Translations under genes and position numbers: made by a program
Origin: an uncultured Flavobacteriales bacterium
GTDB lineage: Bacteria > Bacteroidota > Bacteroidia > Flavobacteriales_D > Sanyastnellaceae
NCBI GenBank assembly: GCA_937890245.1
Contig: CALACF010000458.1
Span: 1-7,083 of the forward strand
Direction: 5' to 3'
DNA length: 7,083 nt
Shown: one piece after another, positions 1 through 6,159 of the stretch
How the letters are laid out: the number at the start of each line of letters is the position of its first letter
Numbering within the stretch: the first letter of the stretch is position 1
The notes under the pieces: generated by a model
What the model saw: the letters and a program-made list of their open reading frames with translations, nothing else
Database searches by the model: none
Told to the model about the DNA's origin: nothing

Positions 1-2
1 GG

Positions 3-599
3 TTCTCAACCGGTTTCCTTTGGTTCACTTGGCTCTCGCACGACGTGGCCAACATCGCCGTGTTCCTACCGCGCACCCTGTCTTTAACCCAATTGATCCT
101 CGTGATCACGTTCTTCGTCTTGGGCCTCGGGCACATTTTCTACAACCAGGGCGGTAAGATTCAGCAAATCGTGTTGGACAAGCAGAGCACCAAGTACGTG
201 CGTTCGGCGACCTTCATCGACCTGACTTACGCCTTCCTGCTCTTGTACTTCAAGGGCATGAACGACATCCCGATGTCGACCACATGGGTCTTCGTCGGCT
301 TGCTGTGCGGTCGCGAATTGGCCTTGAACACGGGATTGACAAAAAAGGGGAACCTCAAAACAATTTTCCCCATTGTCGCAAAGGACTTCCTGAAGTTGAT
401 CGTCGGCCTCACGGTCAGCGTCACCCTCGTCCTGGCCATTCACTATGGCACAGAGCAGGGCCAAGTAGGAACCCCTGAAGGCATGGAAGAGACGGCGCCG
501 ACCGAGCAGCTAGACGCTCCCGCCCCAGCTGTTCCGGCAGAAGTCCCCGCCGCCGGTGATGCAACCAGCGGAACAGAAGCAGGCACAGAAGCAGAATGA
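3..599 (+). CDS. PiT family inorganic phosphate transporter, C-terminal part (5' end outside window)
   Basis: This is the C-terminal 198 residues of an inner-membrane PiT/PHO4 family transporter, which imports inorganic phosphate with a cation. The frame is open to the window edge, and the 14 codons before the GTG at 45 (FSTGFLWFTWLSHD) are good family sequence. That GTG is therefore an internal valine and not the start. Diagnostic motifs are the HDVAN sequence (a PiT D-x-A-N signature), GGKIQQIV, RSATFIDLTYAFLLLYFKG, and PMSTTWVFVGLLCGRE, which corresponds to the P-[VIM]-S-T-T signature of the second repeat. About four hydrophobic segments are visible: near 84-150, 212-258, 279-312 and 390-455. 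After the last one comes a low-complexity tail of about 50 residues rich in Ala, Pro, Glu and Thr, ending in GTEAGTEAE. The stop overlaps the porin start (ATGA). From knowledge of the family in Bacteroidota, a PhoU-like DUF47 gene is often found upstream; that part is not visible here. Confidence 0.85.
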   Translation, partial: FSTGFLWFTWLSHDVANIAVFLPRTLSLTQLILVITFFVLGLGHIFYNQGGKIQQIVLDKQSTKYVRSATFIDLTYAFLLLYFKGMNDIPMSTTWVFVGLLCGRELALNTGLTKKGNLKTIFPIVAKDFLKLIVGLTVSVTLVLAIHYGTEQGQVGTPEGMEETAPTEQLDAPAPAVPAEVPAAGDATSGTEAGTEAE

Positions 600-1819
600 A
601 GCGATTGATTCTGCTCGCCGCACTCGCCTGTGGCACTGCTTCTGTGGCTTTAGCCCAGCAGCCCATCGATGCGACATTCGGCAAGGGCGTCCACGTGATT
701 GCGCAGGATTCGAGTTTCTCGCTGAAATTCAACTACCGGGTGCAGAGCCTTATGGAGACTGATCTTCCGGTTGTGGTGAGCCCTGTCGATGGCGCATCGA
801 GCATAGGTGAGGTCAGCACGAACTGGCTGATCCGCCGGTCGCGTTTGAAGTTCTCGGGCTTTGCCTACAACCCGCGCTTGAAGTACAAGATCGAGCTCGG
901 CCTGTCCAACCGCGACCACGGCGGCGAAGTGCCCCAAGCAAACAACACGTCCAACCTCATTCTCGACGCCTTCATCCGCTACAAGCTGGTTGGCAACCTT
1001 GAAGTGTGGCTTGGCCAGACCAAACTGCCCGGCAACCGCGAGCGTGTCATCTCCTCGCAAAATCTTCAGTTTGTTGATCGCAGCTTGGTCAATTCTCGCT
1101 TCAACCTCGACCGCGACATGGGCGTTCAACTGCGCAACAGCTGGACGATCGGCTCGGTGGTGACGCGCCAAGCGCTGTCGATCTCCCAGGGCGAAGGGCG
1201 CAACCGCACAGCTGACAACCCCGGCGGCCTTGAGTACACCGGCCGGCTCGAGGTCCTTCCCATGGGCGTATTCACCAGCAAGGGCGACTACTTCGGTTCG
1301 GACCTCAAGCGCGAGCCGGCGCCAAAATTATCGGTCGCCCTGACCTACGATTACAACGACCGAGCGGGCCGCGAACGCGGCGCCGGCGGCAGCTATGTCC
1401 CGGACACCGCCCTCAACAGCTTGAGCACAGTCCTCGCCGACTTCATGTTCAAATACCGGGGCCTCTCGATCGCGGGCGAATTCGCTTCCAAGCAGGCCGT
1501 CGGCAACCGCCTGATGGTGGACAATGCCTTCGTCAGCAACTACTACACCGGCACTGGTATCAACCTCCAAGCGGGCTACCTCTTCGAGAGCAACTACGAA
1601 TGCGCCTTGCGCTACACCGCCATCCAACCTGAAATCGCTTCCAGACGCGACCTGCAGGAGATGTACACCCTCGGCTTCTCCAAATATATTTCGGGCCACA
1701 GCCTCAAAGTACAGTCCGACTTCAGCTACCTCCTCCAAACGGATGAGTCCAATTCAGCCACGTCCCCAGCTTCGTCCGCAACCTACCTATTCCGCTTCCA
1801 GGTCGAAGTCGCGTTCTGA
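596..1819 (+). CDS. Phosphate-selective porin, OprO/OprP family
   Basis: This is an outer-membrane beta-barrel porin of 407 residues, close to the usual length of OprP/OprO proteins. Residues 1-20 form a clear signal peptide (MKRLILLAALACGTASVALA) with likely cleavage before Q21. The mature chain shows alternating barrel strands, and the protein ends in phenylalanine (FRFQVEVAF), the usual outer-membrane assembly signal. Family-like stretches are NWLIRRSRLKFSGFAYNPRL (77-96), YKIELGLSNRD (97-107) and the block around 139-180 with GQTKLPGNRER, FVDRS and RDMGVQL. The ATG shares bases with the stop of the upstream transporter (ATGA), so translation is probably coupled. Next to a PiT transporter, the inferred role is passage of phosphate or polyphosphate across the outer membrane. 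Substrate choice cannot be proven from sequence, and related porins in Bacteroidota may pass other anions. Confidence 0.85.
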   Translation: MKRLILLAALACGTASVALAQQPIDATFGKGVHVIAQDSSFSLKFNYRVQSLMETDLPVVVSPVDGASSIGEVSTNWLIRRSRLKFSGFAYNPRLKYKIELGLSNRDHGGEVPQANNTSNLILDAFIRYKLVGNLEVWLGQTKLPGNRERVISSQNLQFVDRSLVNSRFNLDRDMGVQLRNSWTIGSVVTRQALSISQGEGRNRTADNPGGLEYTGRLEVLPMGVFTSKGDYFGSDLKREPAPKLSVALTYDYNDRAGRERGAGGSYVPDTALNSLSTVLADFMFKYRGLSIAGEFASKQAVGNRLMVDNAFVSNYYTGTGINLQAGYLFESNYECALRYTAIQPEIASRRDLQEMYTLGFSKYISGHSLKVQSDFSYLLQTDESNSATSPASSATYLFRFQVEVAF

Positions 1820-1856
1820 ACAACTTGAAGTCGTTCTCAGCTTACCTTGGCCCGAG

Positions 1857-2252
1857 ATGAGAAAACTGGAGCACATCGGTATTGCGGTGCATGACCTCGA
1901 GGAGGCCGAGCGCATTTTCGGCGACCTGCTCGGGGAGCCGTCGTACAAGCGCGAGGACGTCGCGAGTGAATCGGTGTTGACCTCGTTTTTCAAGGCGGGC
2001 GACACAAAAATCGAGCTCCTCGTCCCCACATCTCCTGAAAGCGCAATCGCTCGCCATTTAGAAAAGCGAGGCGCCGGTCTGCATCATCTGGCCTTTGCTG
2101 TCGACGACCTTGACGCTGAGATCGAGCGGCTCACCGCCAAAGGCTATCGTGTGGTTACCGGCCCCAAAGCGGGCGCAGATGGAAAGCGCATCGCCTTTCT
2201 GCATCCGAGCGACACAGCCAAGGTCTTGGTGGAACTTTGCGAGGGGGCGTAA
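1857..2252 (+). CDS. mce: Methylmalonyl-CoA epimerase
   Basis: This 131-residue protein of the glyoxalase/VOC metalloenzyme superfamily interconverts (R)- and (S)-methylmalonyl-CoA, between propionyl-CoA carboxylase and methylmalonyl-CoA mutase. It has the two expected beta-alpha-beta-beta-beta modules: LEHIGIAVHDL at 4-14, with IELLVPT at 52-58, and GLHHLAFAVDDLD at 74-86, with IAFLHPSDT and VLVEL near the end. Expected metal ligands are visible as H6, H77 and E126. E38 lies roughly where the family usually has its fourth ligand, but I am less sure of that. The open frame extends upstream into the porin (from 1524). I chose ATG 1857 because family similarity begins there and the length is typical; no Shine-Dalgarno sequence is evident. 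It begins 37 nt after the porin stop, so co-transcription is likely. No carboxylase or mutase gene is in the window. Confidence 0.9.
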   Translation: MRKLEHIGIAVHDLEEAERIFGDLLGEPSYKREDVASESVLTSFFKAGDTKIELLVPTSPESAIARHLEKRGAGLHHLAFAVDDLDAEIERLTAKGYRVVTGPKAGADGKRIAFLHPSDTAKVLVELCEGA

Positions 2253-2286
2253 AAAAGAAGCGCCCCGGACGTTTCCAGAGCGCTTC
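2251..2286 (-). terminator. Intrinsic terminator of the kmo operon
   Basis: Read on the minus strand from 2286, the sequence forms a 13-bp stem: GAAGCGCTCTGGA, loop AACG, then TCCGGGGCGCTTC, followed directly by six T (2256-2251). Two of the pairs are U·G wobbles that work only in minus-strand RNA; on the plus strand they become A·C mismatches. This and the T-tract assign the terminator to the leftward kmo transcript. The T-tract overlaps the mce stop codon (2250-2252). It lies 177 nt beyond the kmo stop, giving a long 3' untranslated region. A weaker plus-strand role for mce is possible, but no T-run follows on that side. Confidence 0.85.
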
Positions 2287-2462
2287 ACTTAACCAAATTG
2301 CTTGCCTGCTCACCAGGGGTGGGCAACTACATTGTGAATCGTAGCCAGAGCAACATTACGTCCAAGACGCGCTAACCGCTGTAGGACAGACCAGTTAGCT
2401 GTATGTAAGACGCCGCCTATATCGATTTGGTTGCACGGGCTGTATGCCAATTCCTATCGGAA
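2287..2462 (-). ncRNA. Structured non-coding stretch; possible kmo 3' UTR or small RNA
   Basis: No convincing gene is seen in these 176 nt between the convergent mce and kmo genes, but several inverted repeats nest within one another. An 8-bp pair (AACCAAAT 2291-2298 with ATTTGGTT 2425-2432) encloses two hairpins. The first is 2302-2326: TTGCC and CACC pair with GGTG and GGCAA around a 3-nt loop, with a 4-nt bulge. The second is 2371-2399: GCTAAC and CTGT pair with ACAG and GTTAGC, again with a 3-nt loop. Both loops read CCT on the minus strand. A strong minus-strand terminator follows directly. No promoter of the Bacteroidota type (TTG / TAnnTTTG) was found inside, so a processed 3' UTR is as likely as an independent small RNA. 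A single 8-bp pair could occur by chance in a stretch this long. No known RNA family was recognised. Confidence 0.3.
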
Positions 2463-2464
2463 TT
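2449..2464 (-). repeat. Small perfect inverted repeat at the kmo stop codon
   Basis: AATTCC (2449-2454) and GGAATT (2459-2464) are separated by 4 nt, making a short A/T-flanked hairpin that overlaps the last bases of the kmo stop codon (2463-2465). No T-run follows on the minus strand, so it does not look like a terminator by itself. It may protect the 3' end or be the first element of the structured downstream stretch. Confidence 0.4.
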
Positions 2465-3851
2465 ACTTCTTGTCCAAGAGGTCGAGTGCGGATTGCAGTA
2501 CGTCATTGAGAAGCTCCTCGTTGTCCCAAATCTCATCTATGTCCGGGCGATCCATGACCTGGCGCATGATGGCGCGCTGCACGTCACCTCGCCTCAGGGC
2601 CTCTGCATAATCGATATGCGTGAAGGTCACTTGGCTGTAGAGCGGAACCCAGCGATCGGGGTATTGCTGTGCGAGTTTGCGCTCGATGCGTTTTTGAAGC
2701 AAAAACTGCGCATCGCCCGTCAAATCACGCATCTCGATAAAATTGCGCAGGGCAAGTTCGAGGATCGCATCTCCACTGGGCTTTCTCAACGAAGAATATT
2801 TCGCAAGCATTGTAGACCAATCCTTGACGCCACCGTCGCCCATCAGCCCGTCGAGCACCGTACAATCTTCAAAGCCGCAGTTCATGCCCTGGCCGTAAAA
2901 GGGCACGATGGCGTGGGCCGAATCGCCGACCAGGGCCACCCTGTCGCCTTCGTGCCACGGCTCACATGAGACCATGGCCAAGGAACTCGTGGGGTGATCC
3001 GTCCATTGGGCTTTCAGATTCGGGAGCAGCGGAACAATGTCTGGGAAGTGCTTTTCGAAATAGGCTTGCGCCGCATCCGCATTGGCAATCTCTGCGAAGG
3101 AATCCGCGCCCTCATATGGGGCGAAGAGCGTGCAAGTGAAGCTGCCATCCGGGTTGGGCAGCGCCATGAGCATAAAATGACCGCGGGGCCAAATGTGCAG
3201 GCCGTCGCTCGGCAATTGGAAGTCGCCCGCCCCGTCCGGTGACAACTCAATTTCCTTGTATCCGTGCTCCAAATACTTCTGCTCAACATCGAATCGGTCG
3301 GCCTTCATCATGCGCATCCGCACAGCTGAAAAGGCACCGTCCGTACCGAACAGGCGGTCACATCGAGGCTCGCCTTGCTCGCCAAAATGCAAGGTCACGC
3401 CCTCACCATCCTGTCGATAGTCTTCCAACTTGTGGTCAAAATGCACGGTCGTCTGCCCCGTGGCCTCGGCCGCCTCAAGCAACAAGCGATTCAGCGACCC
3501 GCGGGCCACAGAATAAATACACTCGCCCTCGCCAAAACGCCCGCCTTCTTCGCGGCCATATGGCTGAAACGTCAGGCTGCCGTCCACGGCGTGCATGCGG
3601 CGGCCCTTGATGGGCATAGCAATCGTTCGAACGGCGTTCTGAACGCCCGCCAAATCCAGGGCCTTCCAACCCCGCTCGCTGAGCGCCAGATTAATCGACC
3701 GCCCCCCGACATCACCCGCCAAGCAGGGATCCGGGCGCCGGTCATACACATCAACGATGTAGCCACGGCGGGCCAGCATCAGCGCCCACAGGCTGCCGAC
3801 CAATCCCGCTCCAATCACTGCGACTCTTTCGCTCACCCTCAGATCGCTCAT
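2463..3851 (-). CDS. kmo: Kynurenine 3-monooxygenase
   Basis: This FAD- and NAD(P)H-dependent aromatic hydroxylase turns L-kynurenine into 3-hydroxykynurenine in tryptophan degradation and de novo NAD synthesis through quinolinate. At 462 residues it has normal family length. Visible landmarks are the Rossmann FAD motif GAGLVGS (14-20), D37 at the end of the second strand, the KMO signature GRSINLALSERG (50-61), KGRRMH with R84, QPYG with Y98, the DG motif at D171-G172 (TDGAFSAVR), HIWPRGHFMLMALPN (219-233), and GDSAHAIVPFYGQGMNCGFE from G309. R84 and Y98 coincide with residues known to contact the kynurenine carboxylate in studied KMOs. The ATG overlaps the stop of the upstream PLP enzyme gene (ATGA on the minus strand), so translation is probably coupled. 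No kynureninase, 3-hydroxyanthranilate dioxygenase or tryptophan dioxygenase gene is in the window. The rest of the pathway must lie elsewhere or be absent. Confidence 0.95.
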   Translation of the reverse strand: MSDLRVSERVAVIGAGLVGSLWALMLARRGYIVDVYDRRPDPCLAGDVGGRSINLALSERGWKALDLAGVQNAVRTIAMPIKGRRMHAVDGSLTFQPYGREEGGRFGEGECIYSVARGSLNRLLLEAAEATGQTTVHFDHKLEDYRQDGEGVTLHFGEQGEPRCDRLFGTDGAFSAVRMRMMKADRFDVEQKYLEHGYKEIELSPDGAGDFQLPSDGLHIWPRGHFMLMALPNPDGSFTCTLFAPYEGADSFAEIANADAAQAYFEKHFPDIVPLLPNLKAQWTDHPTSSLAMVSCEPWHEGDRVALVGDSAHAIVPFYGQGMNCGFEDCTVLDGLMGDGGVKDWSTMLAKYSSLRKPSGDAILELALRNFIEMRDLTGDAQFLLQKRIERKLAQQYPDRWVPLYSQVTFTHIDYAEALRRGDVQRAIMRQVMDRPDIDEIWDNEELLNDVLQSALDLLDKK

Positions 3852-5008
3852 CCCAATGCCCTTTTCAAATCCGCCACAAGATCATCCGCATCCTCAATCC
3901 CGCAGCTGATGCGGATCAACGAGTTTGAAATCCCTAGGGTTTTGCGATCAGCTTCCGGTACCGAGGCGTGGGTCATCAACGCTGGATGCTCAATCAGGCT
4001 CTCCACGCCGCCCAGCGACTCAGCCAGGGCAAAAACACTTGTGCCCTCGCACACCTTCCGCGCGGCGGCAATGGTGTCATCGTGCAATGTGAACGAGATC
4101 ATCCCGCCAAAATCGCGCATCTGCCGCGCAGCCACTTCGTGGTTTTCAAAGTCCGGCAAGCCAGGCCAAAGAACGCGGTCCACTGCAGGATGCGAAACCA
4201 AAAAAGCCGCAACGGCCATTCCGTTTTCGCAGTGCTGCTTTATGCGAAGCGGCAAAGTCTTGATGCCACGATGAACCAAAAAACAGTCCAATGGTCCCGG
4301 CACTGCTCCGGAATTATTCTGGTGCGCCCGAAGCGCTGCATCCACCTCCGCATCACGCGTCATCAGCGCGCCCATGACCACGTCCGAGTGGCCGCCGAGG
4401 TATTTTGTCACGCTGTGCATCACGATGTCGGCGCCCAATTCCAGTGGCCGTTGCAAAGCTGGCGTTGCAAAGGTGTTGTCCACGGCGAGCAGCGCGTTGT
4501 GCCCATCTAAAACGGCCGCCACCGCAGCAATGTCCGTGATGCGCATCAAAGGATTGGTCGGCGATTCCAGCCAAACGAGCTTCGTCCGGTCATTCAACGC
4601 GCCTGCAACAGCTGACACGTCTTGCGTGTCGACAAAGTGGAAAATCACACCGTACTCAGCATACAAGCTCGTAAACAAGCGCCGCGTGCCGCCGTACAAA
4701 TCGTCGCCAGCAATCACTTCGTCACCAGGACGTAAGGTCTTGAGAACCGCGTCGATAGCGGCCAATCCACTCGAAAATGCAAGCCCGTGATCGCAGCCCT
4801 CAAGCACAGCAAAAGCCCGCTCCAAGGCATCCCGCGTCGGGTTCGACGAGCGGCTGTATTCGTATCCTTTGTGGACGCCAATCGATTCCTGCACGAACGT
4901 TGAGCTCATGTAAACCGGCGTCATAATCGCCCCTGTCAACGGGTCCGGTTCCGCCCCTGCGTGCACCGCCAACGTCCCCATGCCCCAATCATCCTTCACA
5001 TTTTCCAT
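3848..5008 (-). CDS. Cystathionine gamma-synthase / gamma-lyase family PLP enzyme
   Basis: This is a 386-residue cytosolic enzyme of the Cys/Met-metabolism PLP family (fold type I, gamma-family). Members either make cystathionine from an activated homoserine plus cysteine or cleave it to cysteine, 2-oxobutyrate and ammonia. Visible sites are YSRSSNPTR (51-59, phosphate contact from the neighbouring subunit), SSGLAA (79-84), Y105 in DDLYGGT (stacks on PLP), D177 in VDNTF (binds the pyridine nitrogen), the Schiff-base lysine K202 in SVTKYLGGHSD, SLGGVESLIEHPALMTHAS (331-349) with E336, and R366 in the SNSLIRISCG carboxylate-binding motif. Synthase and lyase share all of these, so I do not choose between them. 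The start ATG at 5008 gives normal length. A second ATG nine codons later is possible, but residues before GTLAVHAG are common in the family. The 3' end overlaps kmo by ATGA. The gap to the upstream gene is 116 nt. Confidence 0.9.
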   Translation of the reverse strand: MENVKDDWGMGTLAVHAGAEPDPLTGAIMTPVYMSSTFVQESIGVHKGYEYSRSSNPTRDALERAFAVLEGCDHGLAFSSGLAAIDAVLKTLRPGDEVIAGDDLYGGTRRLFTSLYAEYGVIFHFVDTQDVSAVAGALNDRTKLVWLESPTNPLMRITDIAAVAAVLDGHNALLAVDNTFATPALQRPLELGADIVMHSVTKYLGGHSDVVMGALMTRDAEVDAALRAHQNNSGAVPGPLDCFLVHRGIKTLPLRIKQHCENGMAVAAFLVSHPAVDRVLWPGLPDFENHEVAARQMRDFGGMISFTLHDDTIAAARKVCEGTSVFALAESLGGVESLIEHPALMTHASVPEADRKTLGISNSLIRISCGIEDADDLVADLKRALG

Positions 5009-5124
5009 TGGGCAAAAGTCGTTCCTTCATCCCAATTTCCCATGCCCCGGAAAATTTAGTCGCCGCGCTCAATTTCGAATCGCCAAATAGACTTGTCTCT
5101 TGGGAATTGGCTCGGAGCGTCAGC
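5009..5124 (-). other. Intergenic gap between the membrane protein gene and the PLP enzyme gene
   Basis: This 116-nt gap separates two genes on the same strand and could hold a promoter for the PLP enzyme and kmo. I looked for the Bacteroidota pattern (TTG near -33, TAnnTTTG near -7). Only one-mismatch -7 candidates were found (TCTATTTG, TAAATTTT, and GACTTTTG almost at the start codon), and none has a TTG at the right spacing. An imperfect inverted repeat is present: CCAATTTCCC at 5032-5041 and GGGAATTGG at 5102-5110. No intrinsic terminator with a T-run was seen, so read-through from upstream is possible. Confidence 0.4.
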
Positions 5125-6159
5125 TCATTTTTCTTGCGCGCGTGCCAATCTTTTTTGCCAACCGGGCACCACCAGCAGTCCGCCAACCAGGAATATAAAG
5201 CTAGTGGCAGTGCGCCATCCAAGTGCTGTAAGGGCAAGAGCAGTAGGGCCGCCCATCTCGCCGAAAAATCCGTTCAGCCCCCATTCGGCCACCCCGCTCG
5301 AACCTGGTGTAGGAGAAACGAGCATGATGACCCATAATACGAGCTGTCGGCCCAATAGGAGCGTGCCGTCAAGCGAACGCAAGGGCGCCAAAACCAGGCC
5401 CATCACGCCGGCAAGCGTTGCAAACCTCGCCAGCCAACTCACCAAGGTCCAGCCCGCGGCCTTGAGCCAGATGCGCAGCGGCAGCCTTCTGATTTCGCTA
5501 GCAGATGAGGTTGTGTCGATCGCAAATTTCACAGCCTTCCGGTGCCATCTTGTCAGCAGCCGCCAGCCAAACAGCCAAGACACGCTCCGGTGCAAGAGCC
5601 GCGGCCCGCTTGTGATGCCCACCACGGTCGCAAGCGTAATCACCATCGTCAGCGCCCAAGCCAACCAGAACATGGATTGCAGTCCCCCGTTTCCAATCAT
5701 CCAACCCGAGGCATCCGGAAAGGCCGCCCCCTGCAAGCTGCCGATCACAATCGGCACGGCCACCAAGAAGAACGCTTGATCGAGCAAGGCGGTCGCCACG
5801 ACAATGGACGTGCCGCGCCCCGCCGAAAGGCCCTCCCTGGTCATGGCCCAAACCCCCACGGCACCCCCGCCGACAATGCCCGGCGTGATGGCCGACGAGA
5901 ACTCCCAAATCCCGATCAGCTCACCTGCCTGCCGCCATCTCAGACGCCCCCCACTTATCAGTCGAAGCCGCGCCATGTTGGCACCGACCCGCGCCAGAAT
6001 CGTCAGCACGGTAAGGCCCAGCGCCCAACCCCAGCCGCTCTGCAATTCAGCTGCGCGCAAGGCATCCCAACCCGTCTCGCGCACCGCCGAGGCGAGCATC
6101 CAGCCCACCACAGCAACGCCCAAAGCAAGCGGAATCCAAAGTTTCTTTGTGTCAATCAT
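5125..6159 (-). CDS. Flippase-like integral membrane protein (lysylphosphatidylglycerol synthase TM family)
   Basis: This 344-residue polytopic inner-membrane protein resembles the UPF0104/LPG_synthase_TM family, which includes the flippase half of MprF and related lipid or polyprenol-linked transporters. Hydrophobic segments lie roughly at residues 7-25, 43-62, 115-140, 160-182, 235-258, 268-285 and 308-332. Family-type motifs are GELIGIWEFSSAITPG (79-94), ATALLDQAFFL (122-132) and SPTPGSSGVAEWGLNGFF (282-299) with E292. It lacks the soluble aminoacyl-transferase domain of full MprF, so it is not expected to make lysyl-lipids itself. The open frame extends upstream to 6360, but the extra 67 residues are non-family sequence lying over the neighbouring gene. 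ATG 6159 (MIDTKKLW) gives the usual hydrophobic N-terminus. That ATG overlaps the end of the radical SAM gene by 8 nt, which implies coupled translation and a shared task. The substrate is unknown. Confidence 0.85.
   Translation of the reverse strand: MIDTKKLWIPLALGVAVVGWMLASAVRETGWDALRAAELQSGWGWALGLTVLTILARVGANMARLRLISGGRLRWRQAGELIGIWEFSSAITPGIVGGGAVGVWAMTREGLSAGRGTSIVVATALLDQAFFLVAVPIVIGSLQGAAFPDASGWMIGNGGLQSMFWLAWALTMVITLATVVGITSGPRLLHRSVSWLFGWRLLTRWHRKAVKFAIDTTSSASEIRRLPLRIWLKAAGWTLVSWLARFATLAGVMGLVLAPLRSLDGTLLLGRQLVLWVIMLVSPTPGSSGVAEWGLNGFFGEMGGPTALALTALGWRTATSFIFLVGGLLVVPGWQKRLARAQEK

Noticed and set aside
596..640. Possible lipoprotein signal with Cys at porin residue 12.
   Set aside because: The residues before the cysteine (A-L-A) lack the usual Leu at -3, the n- and h-regions would be too short, and a better signal peptidase I site (ALA before QQ) follows.
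650..1171. Minus-strand open frames inside the porin gene (650-1171 and 1328-1738).
   Set aside because: They are mirror frames of a porin with signal peptide and C-terminal phenylalanine, and show no features of their own.
1524..1856. N-terminal extension of the epimerase into the porin gene.
   Set aside because: The frame is open but the sequence is low-complexity Ser/Thr/Arg/Pro and overlaps the porin. Family similarity begins at ATG 1857.
2287..2462. A tRNA in the convergent intergenic region.
   Set aside because: Neither strand has a T-arm GGTTCRA-type sequence or a cloverleaf with acceptor stem.
2427..2969. Plus-strand open frame of 180 codons starting in the intergenic region.
   Set aside because: Nearly all of it is antisense to kmo, and no domain is recognisable. 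The codons before the kmo boundary are too few to judge.
3375..4274. Plus-strand open frame of 299 codons across kmo and the PLP enzyme gene.
   Set aside because: It lies antisense to two strongly identified genes and across their junction, has no recognisable domain, and its composition fits a shadow frame in moderately G+C-rich DNA.
5009..5030. GACTTTTG just upstream of the PLP enzyme start as a -7 promoter box.
   Set aside because: One mismatch to TAnnTTTG, no TTG at the right distance, and it would leave almost no leader before the ATG.
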